NCBI GenBank assembly: GCA_012295275.1
Contig: CM022672.1
Coordinates: forward strand, 3,139,943 to 3,203,942
DNA from: Chrysomallon squamiferum
Lineage: Eukaryota > Mollusca > Gastropoda > Neomphalida > Peltospiridae
Direction of reading: 5' to 3'
DNA length: 64,000 nucleotides
Below the pieces are notes generated by a model. It was not told the DNA's origin, did no database searches, and saw only the letters and a program-made list of their open reading frames with translations. How positions within the stretch are numbered: the stretch's first letter is position 1; every line of letters begins with the position of its first letter. Both the position numbers and the translations under genes were made by a program. This document shows positions 1 to 13,278 of the stretch, one piece after another.

Positions 1-1230
1 TCTTCCAACTAGAACAACTTACGTTCAACCTTTAGCTTTGCAGTGCCATAAGCTTATCGCGGAGATGAGAAAAACAAAAAGGGATTTTGCACCGAGATGT
101 CACCAGTGGAGAGGCTGCGTGCAGATACTGGTCCTCACATCTTCCTCCGTTATCACCCTCAGCCATTAAACATCCAGCTCCTGCACGCTTCTCCTGGCAT
201 GACAACCATCAGTTTAATCTCCATCGCTCAAGTACCTGGAAACCTCGGCTAGATAACCCCGTCATTAGTGAAGATGAAGCAAATCGTCATATAAAAGAAC
301 CAAGAGAATGCACCAGTCATGGAGAAGATTTCCAGAGGGTATAGCCTACTAGTCAATATTTTACTCATACTGAGATCTAAAAGGTTTACCTATACAGATC
401 TGGTGGGTGTACCAGTCATATAGTGATACAAAAGGGTACACTAGTCAGATAGAGATATAGAGGATGCAAATTTACAGGGTAGATCAGTCATATCCAATAG
501 ATATAAATATACCTGTCTTCTCCAGATTCAGCATTGCAGTCGGATCAAAGGACATCACTACTAGATTCAGATACATACACCCGTTCCATCTTGAAGTTAT
601 AATGAAGTTTATTTCCTCTTGAACATTATGTCCATTGCACTGATGATGAATACTTCTATTTGTCACTGTTCAGTGCTGTTTTGAAGCATTTGTTGTTGTT
701 TCTTTATAATGAAGTTCATTTCACCATACAAAAATTACACTAATTTTTATAATTTTAATACCTGAATATAACTAATCAATTTTTTTTTTTTTTAAATAAC
801 CTTTTTAAAGTTCTAGTAATTTTATTTCTATACTAGGCTGGAGTAATACAAAAATTCACTGTTTAAATCTACTGGCCATTCAATTCAATTCTGTGTTTTT
901 GTGTTGTTATTTGTTTTCTTTGACTTCTTATTATTATTATTTCCTTCTATTTTCAAACTACCAACAGATCTTCCTCACCATTACCATTATTATTACTATC
1001 ACAACCGATACTATTAAAACAACTATTATTACTTTTCCTATAACTGTTATTAATATAACTGTTATTTCATGCATTATGTCATTATCTTCCCTGAACTAAT
1101 ACACCTATATTCAGTTACACTGCATTTCACAAAAGTCCACCACGAGGGGAAGCAGAAATCTGCAGGATAAACATCACGCCTCAGGATTTAATAACCAAAC
1201 CAACTCCTCAAGTACCTCCTCAGGTTAAAT

Positions 1231-1270
1231 CAATAATCCGATTACTGATTATCACGGATTATAATCCAGT
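1231..1270. promoter_or_regulatory. Cluster of K50 homeodomain (OTX/Bicoid-type) sites
   Basis: TAATCCGATTA at 1234-1244 is a palindromic P3-type paired homeodomain site with K50 preference. GGATTATAATCC at 1256-1267 is a perfect 12-bp palindrome made of two TAATCC sites. Three to four K50 sites occur in under 40 bp. The words are seen; binding is inference. Confidence 0.4.
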
Positions 1271-4200
1271 AATACATGAGTTCAAAAAAAACATATCATC
1301 TTACATGAATCGGGTAGCTGACAAACTCAACCGACACTAAGTTAATAGATAAATGCAAACAGTAATGTCTAAACACAGGATGCAAGTTGAAATTATATAT
1401 ACTCAGTGTTTTCTGTGTGTGTAAGATTTTTCGTTTTTATAGTTAAGTGCAGACCTGAAGTTTTATCTGTCACAGGATCAATCCTCCATGTTGCTCTTGA
1501 TGGTCATTTACTGTTCTATCCACTACCTATGTTTGGTTTATCATCTGTAGTGTGTATTGTTCTATTCATTACCCGTAACTTATTTATAAAAGAATATCGT
1601 ATTTGTTTTACTGTCTATGGGACGGTTCCTATAAACGACTTGTTTTGCTAATCATAAAAGAATAAACCAGTCTGTAATGGGTGTGGGTTTCTTCTCTCAT
1701 TATCTCCATAGACTTTAACATATTTGTGTGATGCCAACGTAACTAAAGATCTGAATTTTTTCTTTTGTGAATGGTAGACCATTTGTGTATTTGTGTAAGA
1801 AATATGGAGAAAAATATCCAAAGAAATGCAGCCTGATAAAAAGACAAAGAAACAGAGAAAAGTGAAAAAACAAAATGTATGAGACAGTGAGGCAAAAAGA
1901 TGGAGAAGAAGAGAAAAAAGAGAGAAAAGAAGGAAGAAAAAGGCTGCTGGACATACAGAACTGAAAGAAAGACAGTGAAAGAGGAAAAGCAAGCAGACTG
2001 AGAAAGAGACAAAGAAAAAGGTCTACAAAGTGTGGGTGTGTGTTTAGCACGCTGTCAGGTGCACACACAGAGAAGTCTAACGAGGAATCTCCAAGGAATC
2101 TCTAAGGAATGAAAATGGCGGAGTTCCTTCTTTTCCCACAATCCAGTTTTCTCATTTCAAGCCTCGGTGCAAACGTGGCAACTGCTTGGTAAGATTACAT
2201 GCTTCTCCTGGAATTAGGATTTCACGAAGTGGTCTTCGGTTCATAAACCAGCTAAACTGTTTACCATCTGTCCGTGTGTGTGTTGTTCCACTGCAGAGTG
2301 TTAACAGAAAAACACTGGTAAACCCATTGTCTGAATGCGCTAACAGGAAAAATATATAGAAATCATTTTTTTTTTTTTTGTAATGTTTTTTTTTTTTTAG
2401 TATTTTATTTTATTATTATATTGTTGATGTGGTTTTGTGTCATTTTTTTTTTAGTTCTTGGTTGTTTTTGTGGGTTTTGGGTGTTGTTTTTTTGTTGTTT
2501 TTTTATGCTGTTTTGGATGAGCATGTTTGCATTTGGAACAGATTTATGTATTCCTTTAAATGTTCTGGTATTTTGAGAGTTTTTCTAACATTTGTAAATA
2601 AGAAATGATTTTAAACAGTTTTATGATCACTAAAAAGACATTACTGATAACGACGATATACATTTTTTTAAATTACTGGAATGTGGATATCAGTGATCAT
2701 GACACATTTGATTTTCCTGATTGTCTTCAAAATCTCAATTCCTGATACAAAATAACAGTTTTTATCACAGCAGATTTCATGTTTATTATTTTCTCGTTGA
2801 ATCAAAATCCCTATAATATATTTTCCACATTTGTCGGGAGTGTTTTTTCATCTCGTTGTTCACTGGTAACAAGAAATAGACTCAAACTGCACTGACAAAG
2901 TGGTTGAAAAGCTGGAACCTCGGGAACAATAAACGTACAGGAATTCTGTGATAATCATGGGTGTGCACATAATTCACTCCGTCTTAACATGGATACGTCT
3001 GGGATGTGCAGAACAGACTGCAGCATCATTACTGCATGCCCAAACACTGCACGTAGTGACACTGTGAGCTTCTCACTTTGTGAGATAGCGCAGCCTTTGT
3101 CTGCCTGATTAGCATGCCTCGCATTGCTGGCACACAATGCTAGGAAAACATATTTTAAATTCCCAAAGAGTTTGTTTGAAAATTAATAATCTTTTCAAGA
3201 AGCGAAATGTGGGAATAGACATTTCTTTCTCACATTGTGTCAGGGGAATTTGTTGTTGCTCTTATAAATAACATGGAGTTCATTTAAAGTGAAATTATAA
3301 TATAATGTTGCTTGATATAAGAGATGTGGATATCACAGATATATGATGGCATGGCATACAGCAGAAAGCTCATAACATAATAGATGAAATAAATACTATA
3401 ACAACCATGTTTGAGATTTTTTACTGCATAGAAAACAAGACCCTTTTTGTAAAATTATATATATGTGTGTGTGTTTATTTATTTATTTATATATTAAACT
3501 ATTAAAAAAAGTGTCTAAATATTTGAAATACTACACAATAGCGTTTAATCAAATATTATATTCTATTAATACCTTGATAATAAAAGAAGTGTGAAAGATA
3601 AAAATCTATATGCACTTTACAATATTGATCACTCAATATTTGACATTAAACAGTAGGTTACAAAATATTAATAGACATCAGCTGCTGATCTAGACCTTTG
3701 AAGAGGGGAGTTAGGTAATACTGACTTCATGAGGATTTCTCAGTATAAATGTTAACTAAGAAGTATAATAGATTATTTTTTGATATATCAATGGATGGAT
3801 GGATGGATATATGGATGTCTAAGAATATTAATAAAAAGAACTAGATATGACAGACAGTAAGACCTGACTGACAAAGAGACTTGACAGAGAGTTAGATTGA
3901 TAAAGAGACAGAAAGACAGTAAGACAAACAGACAGCAAGGCAAACACAGACAGGACAGTCAGACACAGAATCCACACACCTTTTATTCTCAAATACTACT
4001 TTAATATATATATATGAATATATATCGTAACTATCAGCACGAGATAAAGATTATGTGTTCATGTGTACATATGCGTACACATACATACATTTAATATATA
4101 AAATTAAGACTGTTTTATTTACTTAATTTACTTTTTTCTGTTTTCTGAGATTTGTTTGCTGTGGTTATCCTGACATGAACATGCTCACAGCGCATCGCTA

Positions 4201-4459
4201 ACACGACACTCGGAGATCAATACGATTTCTTTACAGTTTTATTGTCGCGTGCCGAGTACAAATGAATCTCCACCCAAGGAAGGATGCTACGACTCCATCA
4301 GGTGATCGTCAATGCTTTTAGCCTGTTTGAGTAACACACAAAATGTCTACAGTGCAGAAAGAACAAGCCTGAAGAAGACGACGAAGTCTAAAAATAGGCT
4401 ATCTATTGAAAGAGATAATGACAAAGATGAAACAGAAAGCAAAAGATATGAAAATTCAG

Positions 4460-4499
<40 letters not shown>
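4460..4499. repeat. (TG)n microsatellite
   Basis: About 20 uninterrupted TG units, followed by more diffuse TG/TATG sequence to about 4560. Confidence 0.97.
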
Positions 4500-4500
<1 letters not shown>

Positions 4501-5236
4501 TGATTCTATGCATAATAGATATCTGTGTATGTCTGTATGTATGTGTATGTGGTGTGTGTATAAATTTCATGCTCATATGTATGACAGATATTTATTCATC
4601 ATAGTAGCATTAATTACATATCTATATATTATATATAAATATATATGTGTAAAAATATGCATCCATGTGGAAATAATTTTAAATATATTTGTCTTTCTGA
4701 ATGTATCTATCTATATCTCTCATTTCTGGTTGTTTTACATACTTTAACTTGATTTACAGTAAATCACAAAATAACAATCTATTTTCACAATCCTTTTTTT
4801 CTTTTCAAAAAAACCCCAGCTTCAAACGTAACATACTACTTACAACATATCCTCTCAATATACATAACTCTGCTTCACTTAAAGAATGAGATAAAAACTC
4901 GCTATATCTCAGCTCCTCTGTTTGTAATTATGTTTTGTTTTTTAAAAAAATATCAATCTGTTTCTTTCTAAAGGAAGAGAAGGGGTAAATAATGAACTTG
5001 GCAGGCATGCAACAGTCAAACACTTGTAGGTTATGGAAGTCAGTTTAAAGAGGGAAAAAAGAAACTAAATAAAAATGTTGTAGTCTCTTTAATATAGCTC
5101 TTAGTGAAACTCAAAAATCTACTTTAAGCTTTGTAAACAAAGTTAATACTTGAAAGCATTTGTTAAAAAGCATCAGAAGAAAATTGCTTTGATTTCTTGT
5201 AATGTTAAAATTCATGTAATAGCGTTAATAATGGTT

Positions 5237-5349
<113 letters not shown>

Positions 5350-5692
5350 ACTCACCAATTCATTCAACACCAATCTCCAGCCTATGTAAACAACCAAACC
5401 TACACACACTATTTTTACCAATGCTGTTTGCATTGTCTAGCCTGCTGCTATAATCACGGAATGAGGCAGTTTCAAAAGTTTAATATAAACAGGCCATCTG
5501 AAAAAACATTTAGCCTGTGTTAAACAGACAGATGGCAAACTTCATGAACACAAACAAATAAATCATTTTTAGCTTGTTTTAGTTAAGTCTGCAAACACAC
5601 ATTTTATACAATACCTCTAGTCATGTTCATTATACCAACTATATAACAGTACACATCAGTGATGGCTATAATATTTATTATTGTTCTTCTTT

Positions 5693-5695
<3 letters not shown>

Positions 5696-5738
<43 letters not shown>
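5696..5738. repeat. (TC)n microsatellite
   Basis: An uninterrupted TC run of about 43 bp, 350 bp after the longer CT tract. Confidence 0.97.
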
Positions 5739-5741
<3 letters not shown>

Positions 5742-5868
5742 GTAAGTACATATTTATATATGTATGTTTGTTAATTATTAAGATGAGGATGACATTTCAT
5801 AGATGATATATCATTTTACTATTTACCAACATAAAAGAAATCCCAGTAACAAATGCCTCACTCAGCAA

Positions 5869-5870
<2 letters not shown>

Positions 5871-5950
<80 letters not shown>
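5871..5950. repeat. (CA)n microsatellite, about 40 units
   Basis: A pure AC/CA run of 80 bp. The cysteine-valine and threonine-histidine ORFs over it are artefacts of the repeat. Confidence 0.98.
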
Positions 5951-5951
<1 letters not shown>

Positions 5952-6369
5952 TATTAAATTTCCAATAACCAAGCAACACCTGGTGACAAAAGTATATTGC
6001 AATATACCTGTAGCCTCCCACCCCACCTGACATCAGCGAGACAGCACACCTTTAACAGAAATACCTGAACACACCTGTCGCCTATTTTACCACAACTGTC
6101 GCCCATTTCACAGCCAGTGTTTATATCAGGTTGTCAATTACCTGCATACGCTGAGATCTGCAATCTGTTGCTGTTGACAATACAGGTAAAAATCCACCTG
6201 TTGTGATAAAGAGAAGGCAGAGAGAGTTGTGTAACAGACATTGTGGTAGTTTGACAATGGAGATTGCATCATAAGAACTAATGTTACGCATCTGTCATTC
6301 AGATGGCATTAGTGATTCACCTGAACTAAGTGATTTGCTATCTGGTATATTGGTCACTTTCCCTGTTTT

Positions 6370-6740
6370 CTGTCTGAGGTTCAAGCATGCATGTCATGGC
6401 CAATCAGAGAAAAATATGTGATATGTCGTATTCACCTGTTTATTATATCAATGAGAATGAAGCAAGGTTGGCATGGACAAGTTATGTGACTATGGAGGCC
6501 TGTGTAATTAATAAAGTATTCATAACAATGAGATTCAAGAACGCCTGTGATGGCCAAGTAGAGAAGTTGTGTACATTGTTTTATCTGGTATAGTTATTTA
6601 TCTATTATTTATATCAGTGAAACTGAATCAAGTTTATTGTGACAAAGTTGTATCAACTGATAGCCTGTTAATTATATCAGTTCGGTTCAAAGCCAAACTA
6701 AGAAAAAGTCGTATGTGATTTGTTGGTCCTATCTTCTGAA
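6370..6740. repeat. Decayed tandem duplication, about 4 copies
   Basis: Related segments recur: ATATCAATGAGAATGAAGCA (6448), AACAATGAGATTCAAGAACG (6525), TATCAGTGAAACTGAATCAA (6612) and TATCAGTTCGGTTCAAAGCC (6677). Each is followed by similar GGCCAAN(T/C)AGAGAA or TTGTGACAAAGTTGT words. Units are roughly 80-100 bp and strongly diverged. No coding sense. Confidence 0.5.
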
Positions 6741-8316
6741 AGTGAACTAAGACACACTGTATATTAATGTATTTATAGCCACAAGGTGCAACCACATCAG
6801 TCATAAGCAAACCTCTTATTAATCAACTGACTGAACAGCATGTAAGAGCATTTTAAATAGTGCTCGAAGGTAACAGAAATCTTAGACATGAATAAAGGCT
6901 CTGAAGTGTTTTTTTCAAACCTCAAGATTTCCATGAGTTTATCATTTCAAACCTGCTTTCTGTAACACTATTAAAGCGAAAAAGGTTAAAAGGCGCACAT
7001 GCACACACACAAGAACACACACAAACACACACACACAAAATAATCTGGACCTAGAAAAAAAATATATTCATGTAGTTTATGGGTTAAAATATATTTTAAA
7101 AACAGTAACAGACCAGATTTATATTTGCTAAAGAATAAAAAGTCTTTGTTAAAAAGTATGTATGAATGTAATTTAATGTACAGAGATTGTTCAAAGCAAC
7201 TTATGACATGAAGCTTTGTAAGTAAACTACAAGATGACATGATGTAGCCTATCTACTTACCTGAAGGAGTGAAAAGATTGGTTTTTAGAAAAATAATTAT
7301 CATGAAAATCATGACATTTAATTATTGAAATGTATTGTGGAAACTATATAGTTCTGTATTTATAAATGATCTGCAAAATTGTTAAAAGACAGGTTAATTT
7401 CTTTTTCCTTTTCTTTTTTAAGAATTTTATCCAGAATGTTCATGTAATTATACATTCTGGTATTAATAACTGTAATTTTGTTTTTATAAAGGTAAGCTAT
7501 AAAAAAAAATAATAATAAAAGAAAAGAAAAATAAATAAATGGCTGGTTACAAAAAAATAATAAATAAATTTTAATCTAGAAAAACACTCGTCTTTCAATT
7601 CTGGAAACTAATTTTAAATCTGTAAATGTTTGTTTTTTTTTTGTTTTTTTTGACAAAACTTTAAATACCAGAGTTTAAAAAAAACAAAATGTATAATAAC
7701 ACATGCACTGAGAGAGAAATTTTTGATCTTCAAAGATTGTTCATGCAATTAATGCTTAAAAATTAAAAAGTAATCTGCAAAAATGTTCACAGATCTCAAT
7801 GTCTGAAACTTGTCTCTGAATACTCCTTGAGCAGATCTTTCTCTTCAATCTTATTTTATCTTCAAACAAGATTTCATTTAACTCACTGAAAACAGAATCA
7901 TCTTTAAATGACAGCATTTTTCTTCCAGGCTGTATAAGACTTTGAGAAATCAATGTTTGCAAATATGTTTAGTCTGATATGTTAGAACCAAACCTGTAAT
8001 CACAGTCTCCTGAACTTCACGTCAGGCAAATGTAGCATACAGCAGGAAAACATTCATTTTTTTAAATTCTCTTTCACAGTGAAATGAAAATTTTAAATAG
8101 ATTCTGAAATTAAATTTGTGAGTTTTTTTTTAATGCCACTCTTTTAAATATTTATTTTCGGCTAATGTACGTTTTCTCAAAGTTATTGCAATTCTTTCTT
8201 TATTTTTTATTTTATTATGTATCTTTGTGTCTGTTTTGTTAGGTGGTTTGGGAATTTTTGGGGTGATGGGGGGTGCAAATATTTGATTTTTTTCCATTTT
8301 GCTTGTCAACCCATTC

Positions 8317-8320
8317 TCTT

Positions 8321-8383
<63 letters not shown>

Positions 8384-8393
8384 AACACAAACA

Positions 8394-8469
<76 letters not shown>

Positions 8470-8470
8470 A
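8317..8470. repeat. Compound (TC)n(CA)n satellite with CAAACA block
   Basis: A short TC run passes into CA repeats, is interrupted at 8377-8400 by four 6-bp CAAACA-type units, and resumes as pure CA to 8463. The interruption shows a local hexamer expansion inside the dinucleotide tract. Confidence 0.95.
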
Positions 8471-11400
8471 CTTATCACTTGGTATCTGTCCTTATTATTA
8501 TCCATCCTCTTCACCTCTTTCTTTCTGACTAACTCTTCCTTCATTTGGCCAGCAGTATATAAAAGATACTTGGCTGCTACAACTCAGTAAGATCAGTCCA
8601 TGGAGTTTCATTATATATGTCGTCTATTTTTGACATCTAATAACCAATAAAATTGAAATTTGTCGGGCTGAAAGTTTAGTCAATGTATTTGTACTTGCTA
8701 AGATGTATTTAAACTACAACAAAACCAAATTAAAGGTAATTAAATGTTTAATGACACACCCAGAACAAAAAAATTGGCTATAATATATATATATATATAT
8801 ATATAGATAGATAGATAGATAGATAAACAGATGATTCATAAACAGTAATAATATATACCAGAGACATTCAGTTAAAAACTTTAATCACCAGCATCAAACA
8901 TCATTCTTTTTCACACAAACAACTTAATTTAAAAATGTTCATAACATCTGACAACCATACAAAGACAAAACCATTAATAATTAATTAAACTCCCCTCCAA
9001 TTTTTTAAAATATTTTTTCAAAATTTGATTAATTTTTTTTCCTTCAGTATCTTTGTTGGTTCTTTTTAGTTTTTATATATATATATAAATTCATTTTCTA
9101 AAATTCGTCTGTTCGTGCAAATGAGATTTTTATTTGTTCAAAGACTTATGTGAAAATTGCTGTCACATCAGAGTGTGTTAGCTCTCAGATTGACCTCTGT
9201 TACGACAAATTACAAACTTAATAATTAATTCCCAGTTAATTCAGCGCTGGACAAAATGGACTGGGAAGTTCTATTCTTTTCAGAGTTTCTGGCAGGTTTT
9301 TTTTTTTTGGGGACAAATTAATAAATCAAGCTTTTTTTGTTTTTGTAATGTTCTTTTGAAGGTTGTCGGTATTGTTATACAGTGTGCGCTCAGGCTGAAC
9401 TTAAACTAATACAAACACGATTGTTTTATGCCTGATAACAAAAGCTTAAATTATTAGTTTGAGAACTGCTCTGTCGTATGAAATAAAAGATTAAATAATT
9501 TGATTCTGTTTTGGTTCTGTGATGTGGAACCAGCTTTAAACTCATATGCCGGTTGATATTGCGTGCAGAGTAATCCTATAAAACAATGTAAAACAAAACA
9601 AAAGGAATTTGTCTATTGTTACTACACACAAAAACAAACATAAAGAAATGTTTTGGGCTTTTTTTTGTTTTTTAATCTTTACTTGATTGAAGGACAGGGT
9701 ATGGATTTATGTAGAACTGATATCAGAGATCTGTTGTGGCTCATACAAAAACTAAACAAAGATAAAGAAAATGAAGAACAAAGAAGGAAAACAAATAAAT
9801 ACATTTAAAAATCAATAAATACAAATTAGTAATAAACAGTAATACTAGTGTAGATGTAGAACAGTGTGTAATATCTGCTGGTATTCTACTGACAGTACAG
9901 CATTACTTGTAGTAATGAGCTAGTAATGCAACTCAAATAATACTTATACAGTAGTAACAATTACAGAAGTAGTAGCAAATTGTTTTGCTTGTTGGTGTAA
10001 TATAAATTACTAACTAATATAAGCTAGCACTAGTAAAAGAACAAATAAAAATGTAGATGAAACAGAAGTAATAATAGTAGAAACACATAAGTAATATTAG
10101 TAAAGTAGTATTAGTTTAATTATCTTTCATATGGACAATTCTAGCGAACTTGATGGATCTGCAATTATCTCTTTGTCACTGATTATTATTCAAATATATA
10201 ACACAAATACATGTGTGTGTTTGTGTGTGCATGTCTGTGTGCGTGCGCACGTGCGTATGTGTGTGTAATTCAATGTTTAAAACAATCTCTCTCTCTCTTT
10301 TTTTTTTTCTCTCTCTCTCTCATTATCTCTGACAATCACTGACACAGAACAATAATCAACAAAATCAAATCACAATCCTTAGATAACACTCTCTCTCTGT
10401 TTGCCAACACTCCACCGAACAAGAGATTTCTCGAGTAATTTTGTCTTAAGCAAACGTTGGACATCACCACCTTCCCTTCTGGTGTGTGCGCTCTCGGCCT
10501 GTTCAAACCGTTTTAACCCACACCTTCTCTGTACACGTTACAGACCAAACAGTCAAATAAACTCCATCATAGCTGCAGCAGTAACAAAAAATAAAGCAGA
10601 AAGGATGGTGTTTTTAAAAGTCTACCTGTTGTGGTTTGAATAACTGATCCTCTTGCAGAAGTTATTTGTACGCTGCAAGTTGTTATTTTATTGTTGTTGG
10701 GTGACCTATGGTTTCTTGTAAGTGACTATGATAATAAAACAATTTCTGTAATAAATTATTAGAATTAAATTTTAGTCCTTAGAAGTTAGTGTTGTGAAGT
10801 CGTTGTGTGTATATACTGTAGACAAATATGACTAATATTTCTGTTAACAGAAAAAAACTTTAGATAATTACAGATAATTTTTTAACAATTATTTCTAAGT
10901 GTTATGAAATATACACTTTAAATATTAAGTAGCTAACATTCAAAGTTTTAGGCATGCAAAAAAATAAAATTCACAACATATTGGCATTTTAAGAAATTTT
11001 ATTAGAAATTTAAAATATATAAAAGCTAACTCTGGAATGATTTCAATTTCCACTGTAAGAAATATAAAAGTTTACAGTTTTTATGGCTCAAAATCTTGTT
11101 AGCTTATCATGTGCAAACTGAAATAATTTAACAGCTCTATTAGTTTTTAATTTATAAATATGCAAATTGTTAAAGCTAATAAATATTGATTATCATGCTG
11201 CAACAAAACTATAGCCACAAACAAGCAAAGAATTGGTGTGTTTGTTACAATATCTGCTATAGAACTGTGGACAATATTTAAACAGATTGAGACTGACAAT
11301 TATTTTTATTATTTTTATATTTATGCAGACTTTGAAGAGCTGTAGGATTTCAAGTGGTTAGGATCACGTTTATGTATGCAGTTTCATCTTGCTTACTTTT

Positions 11401-12162
11401 TTACATTTTAAACAACACAAATACCAAACAGAACTTTAAAAAAATATATATAAACCAAATAAATTACAAAAAAGAAAGAAATCAATGGCTTTCTGCTGTA
11501 TTTTATAACTTTATAAATAATCTTTTTTTTAGATAACTGGGCAAAAAAACAACACAGAAACGTGTATGTAACAGTAAATAATACCTTTAATATCAGAACA
11601 AAAAATGTTTGTTCTTATAAAAAAAAAAAGCCTGATATTTATATCAAAGCAGTTTTGAAATATACTTCAGTCACTTCAAAACAATGGCTCTGATATTAAA
11701 CACAACTGTGAAGTCATTTCTCACCTGTTGTAGACATAAAACCAAACACACAGGTATATATTTCCATAAACAACCTACAACATCTGCCACTGATGAATGT
11801 GTTTACAATTAATCATTCTGAAGACACCTGTAATTTATTTATCTCCTCTGTAATTTACATGAAACCAGCAAAAGCAGGCAGTTTATAAATTTCAGGTAAC
11901 CTTCGTTAAGAATTACCTGCGTTGATTGATAAATCTAAGTAAACACTTTGAAATGTTTTACACAGCTGTAGATCAGTGATATTACCTGTATATATATTTA
12001 ATACATTACTGTACCTGTGTGTGATTGCTTGCCTCAGTATATATATAGATAGTTACAGTAACTTATATATATATATATATCCATACATATTTATATTGTG
12101 TATCAGTGTGTGTACATAAATATGTTTTGAAATGTATGTATTTCAGCATGAACACACATATA

Positions 12163-12163
<1 letters not shown>

Positions 12164-12198
<35 letters not shown>

Positions 12199-12300
12199 TG
12201 TATGTATGTATGTATGTATGTATGTATGTATGTATGTGTATGTGTGTTGTGTGTGTGTGTATGTGTGTATGTATGTATTTGGGTATGGATATAATCTGTC
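12164..12300. repeat. (ATGT)n tetranucleotide satellite
   Basis: About 17 ATGT units (12168-12236) with TG- and TATG-rich flanks on the right. It lies about 130 bp from EGF exon 2, inside the intron that follows it. Confidence 0.95.
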
Positions 12301-12428
12301 TGTACACAACCATCTGACATCCATCCATATGCATACTTACACACACACACACACATACAGTACATACACACATAGAGTGAATTAATATCAGACAGACAGA
12401 CACACAGATAAAACAACAAGTGACTTAC

Positions 12429-12507
12429 TTGCAGTAACTGTTCTGGGGATTCTCACTGATACAAGCTGCACCATGCTGACAGGGATTTGGGTGACATGAT
12501 GGAAATC
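12429..12507 (-). CDS. EGF-like protein exon 2: first half of an EGF-like domain
   Basis: This is a 79-bp exon with acceptor TTTTGCAG on its right and a perfect donor GTAAGT on its left (plus ACTTAC 12423-12428). It reads (G)FPSCHPNPCQHGAACISENP then QNSYC. The spacing, with the NPC and HGAAC motifs, is the N-terminal half of an EGF-like module; PC..G..C is the family hallmark. Its GC content and codon pattern stand out from the surrounding AT-rich intron. It ends in phase 2 (AA). Downstream exons are not visible. Confidence 0.82.
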
Positions 12508-13228
12508 CTGCAAAACAAAAGTAAAAAACATGTTTATAATTGAACTGATAGTAATACCATATATTTATCTATCATCTATACATACATACATACATACATA
12601 CATATAATAATTTGTACATAAATAGCTTACCATAAAATTAAATCTTAAATTTTTTTAAAATACACTTTTATTTGTTATTTTTACTGCATTTTTACTGGTT
12701 GTTTTATTAATATATGAGATAGTGTATAACTGTGTTTGTGTCTGAATGTTGTATCTATGTGGGTTAAATACACATATTATGTACACTGTATTTATTATGT
12801 GTTTAACATCAAAAGATATTTTTTTTTTTAAAAGTCTTATTGGCAATATATGAAATTTTAATAAAACTTTAACAAAAAAGTATTAAGAAAATGATTAACA
12901 AGAAAATAAAACAATTGCCAAAAAAAAATAACAGAAATAAAAAAAAACATTTAAAAAAAAAAGTTTTTCTGTAAATACATAAATATTTCAGTGACAGGTG
13001 ATTTGAGTAAAAGCTGTGTTCGTGATATCCGAGGTGTTTAATAAGAAATCGAGTAAATTATTAATTGCCATCTTGTTGAACAAAGACTAACAACTTGCCC
13101 TGCACAGTTGGCCGAGTTGAGTGACATGCAATCAGGCTCAGATGTCATGCCAAAGACTGCAGCCCTACCGCCACTGATTAGCAACATCATGGCATTTGAA
13201 GCACAGTAAAACATAACAGAAAGACAGG

Positions 13229-13231
<3 letters not shown>

Positions 13232-13275
<44 letters not shown>
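13232..13275. repeat. (AG)n microsatellite with purine-rich flank
   Basis: About 22 AG units, followed by nearly pure A/G sequence to about 13470 on the plus strand. The long minus-strand ORFs over it (Leu/Phe/Ser only) reflect the purine bias. Confidence 0.95.

Positions 13276-13278
<3 letters not shown>

Noticed and set aside
2090-2200. Candidate third EGF exon after a CCAAGCAG acceptor on the minus strand
   Set aside because: It gives NCHVCTEA then a stop; no Gly-Phe motif and no donor. Not accepted.
7756-7962. 68-codon minus-strand ORF
   Set aside because: No splice sites of quality, no family resemblance; AT-rich chance frame.
10401-10643. Candidate minus-strand exon of the EGF gene in a GC-richer island
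   Set aside because: A possible acceptor exists, but the translation lacks the Cys-x-Cys...Gly pattern needed to finish the EGF domain and soon meets stops.
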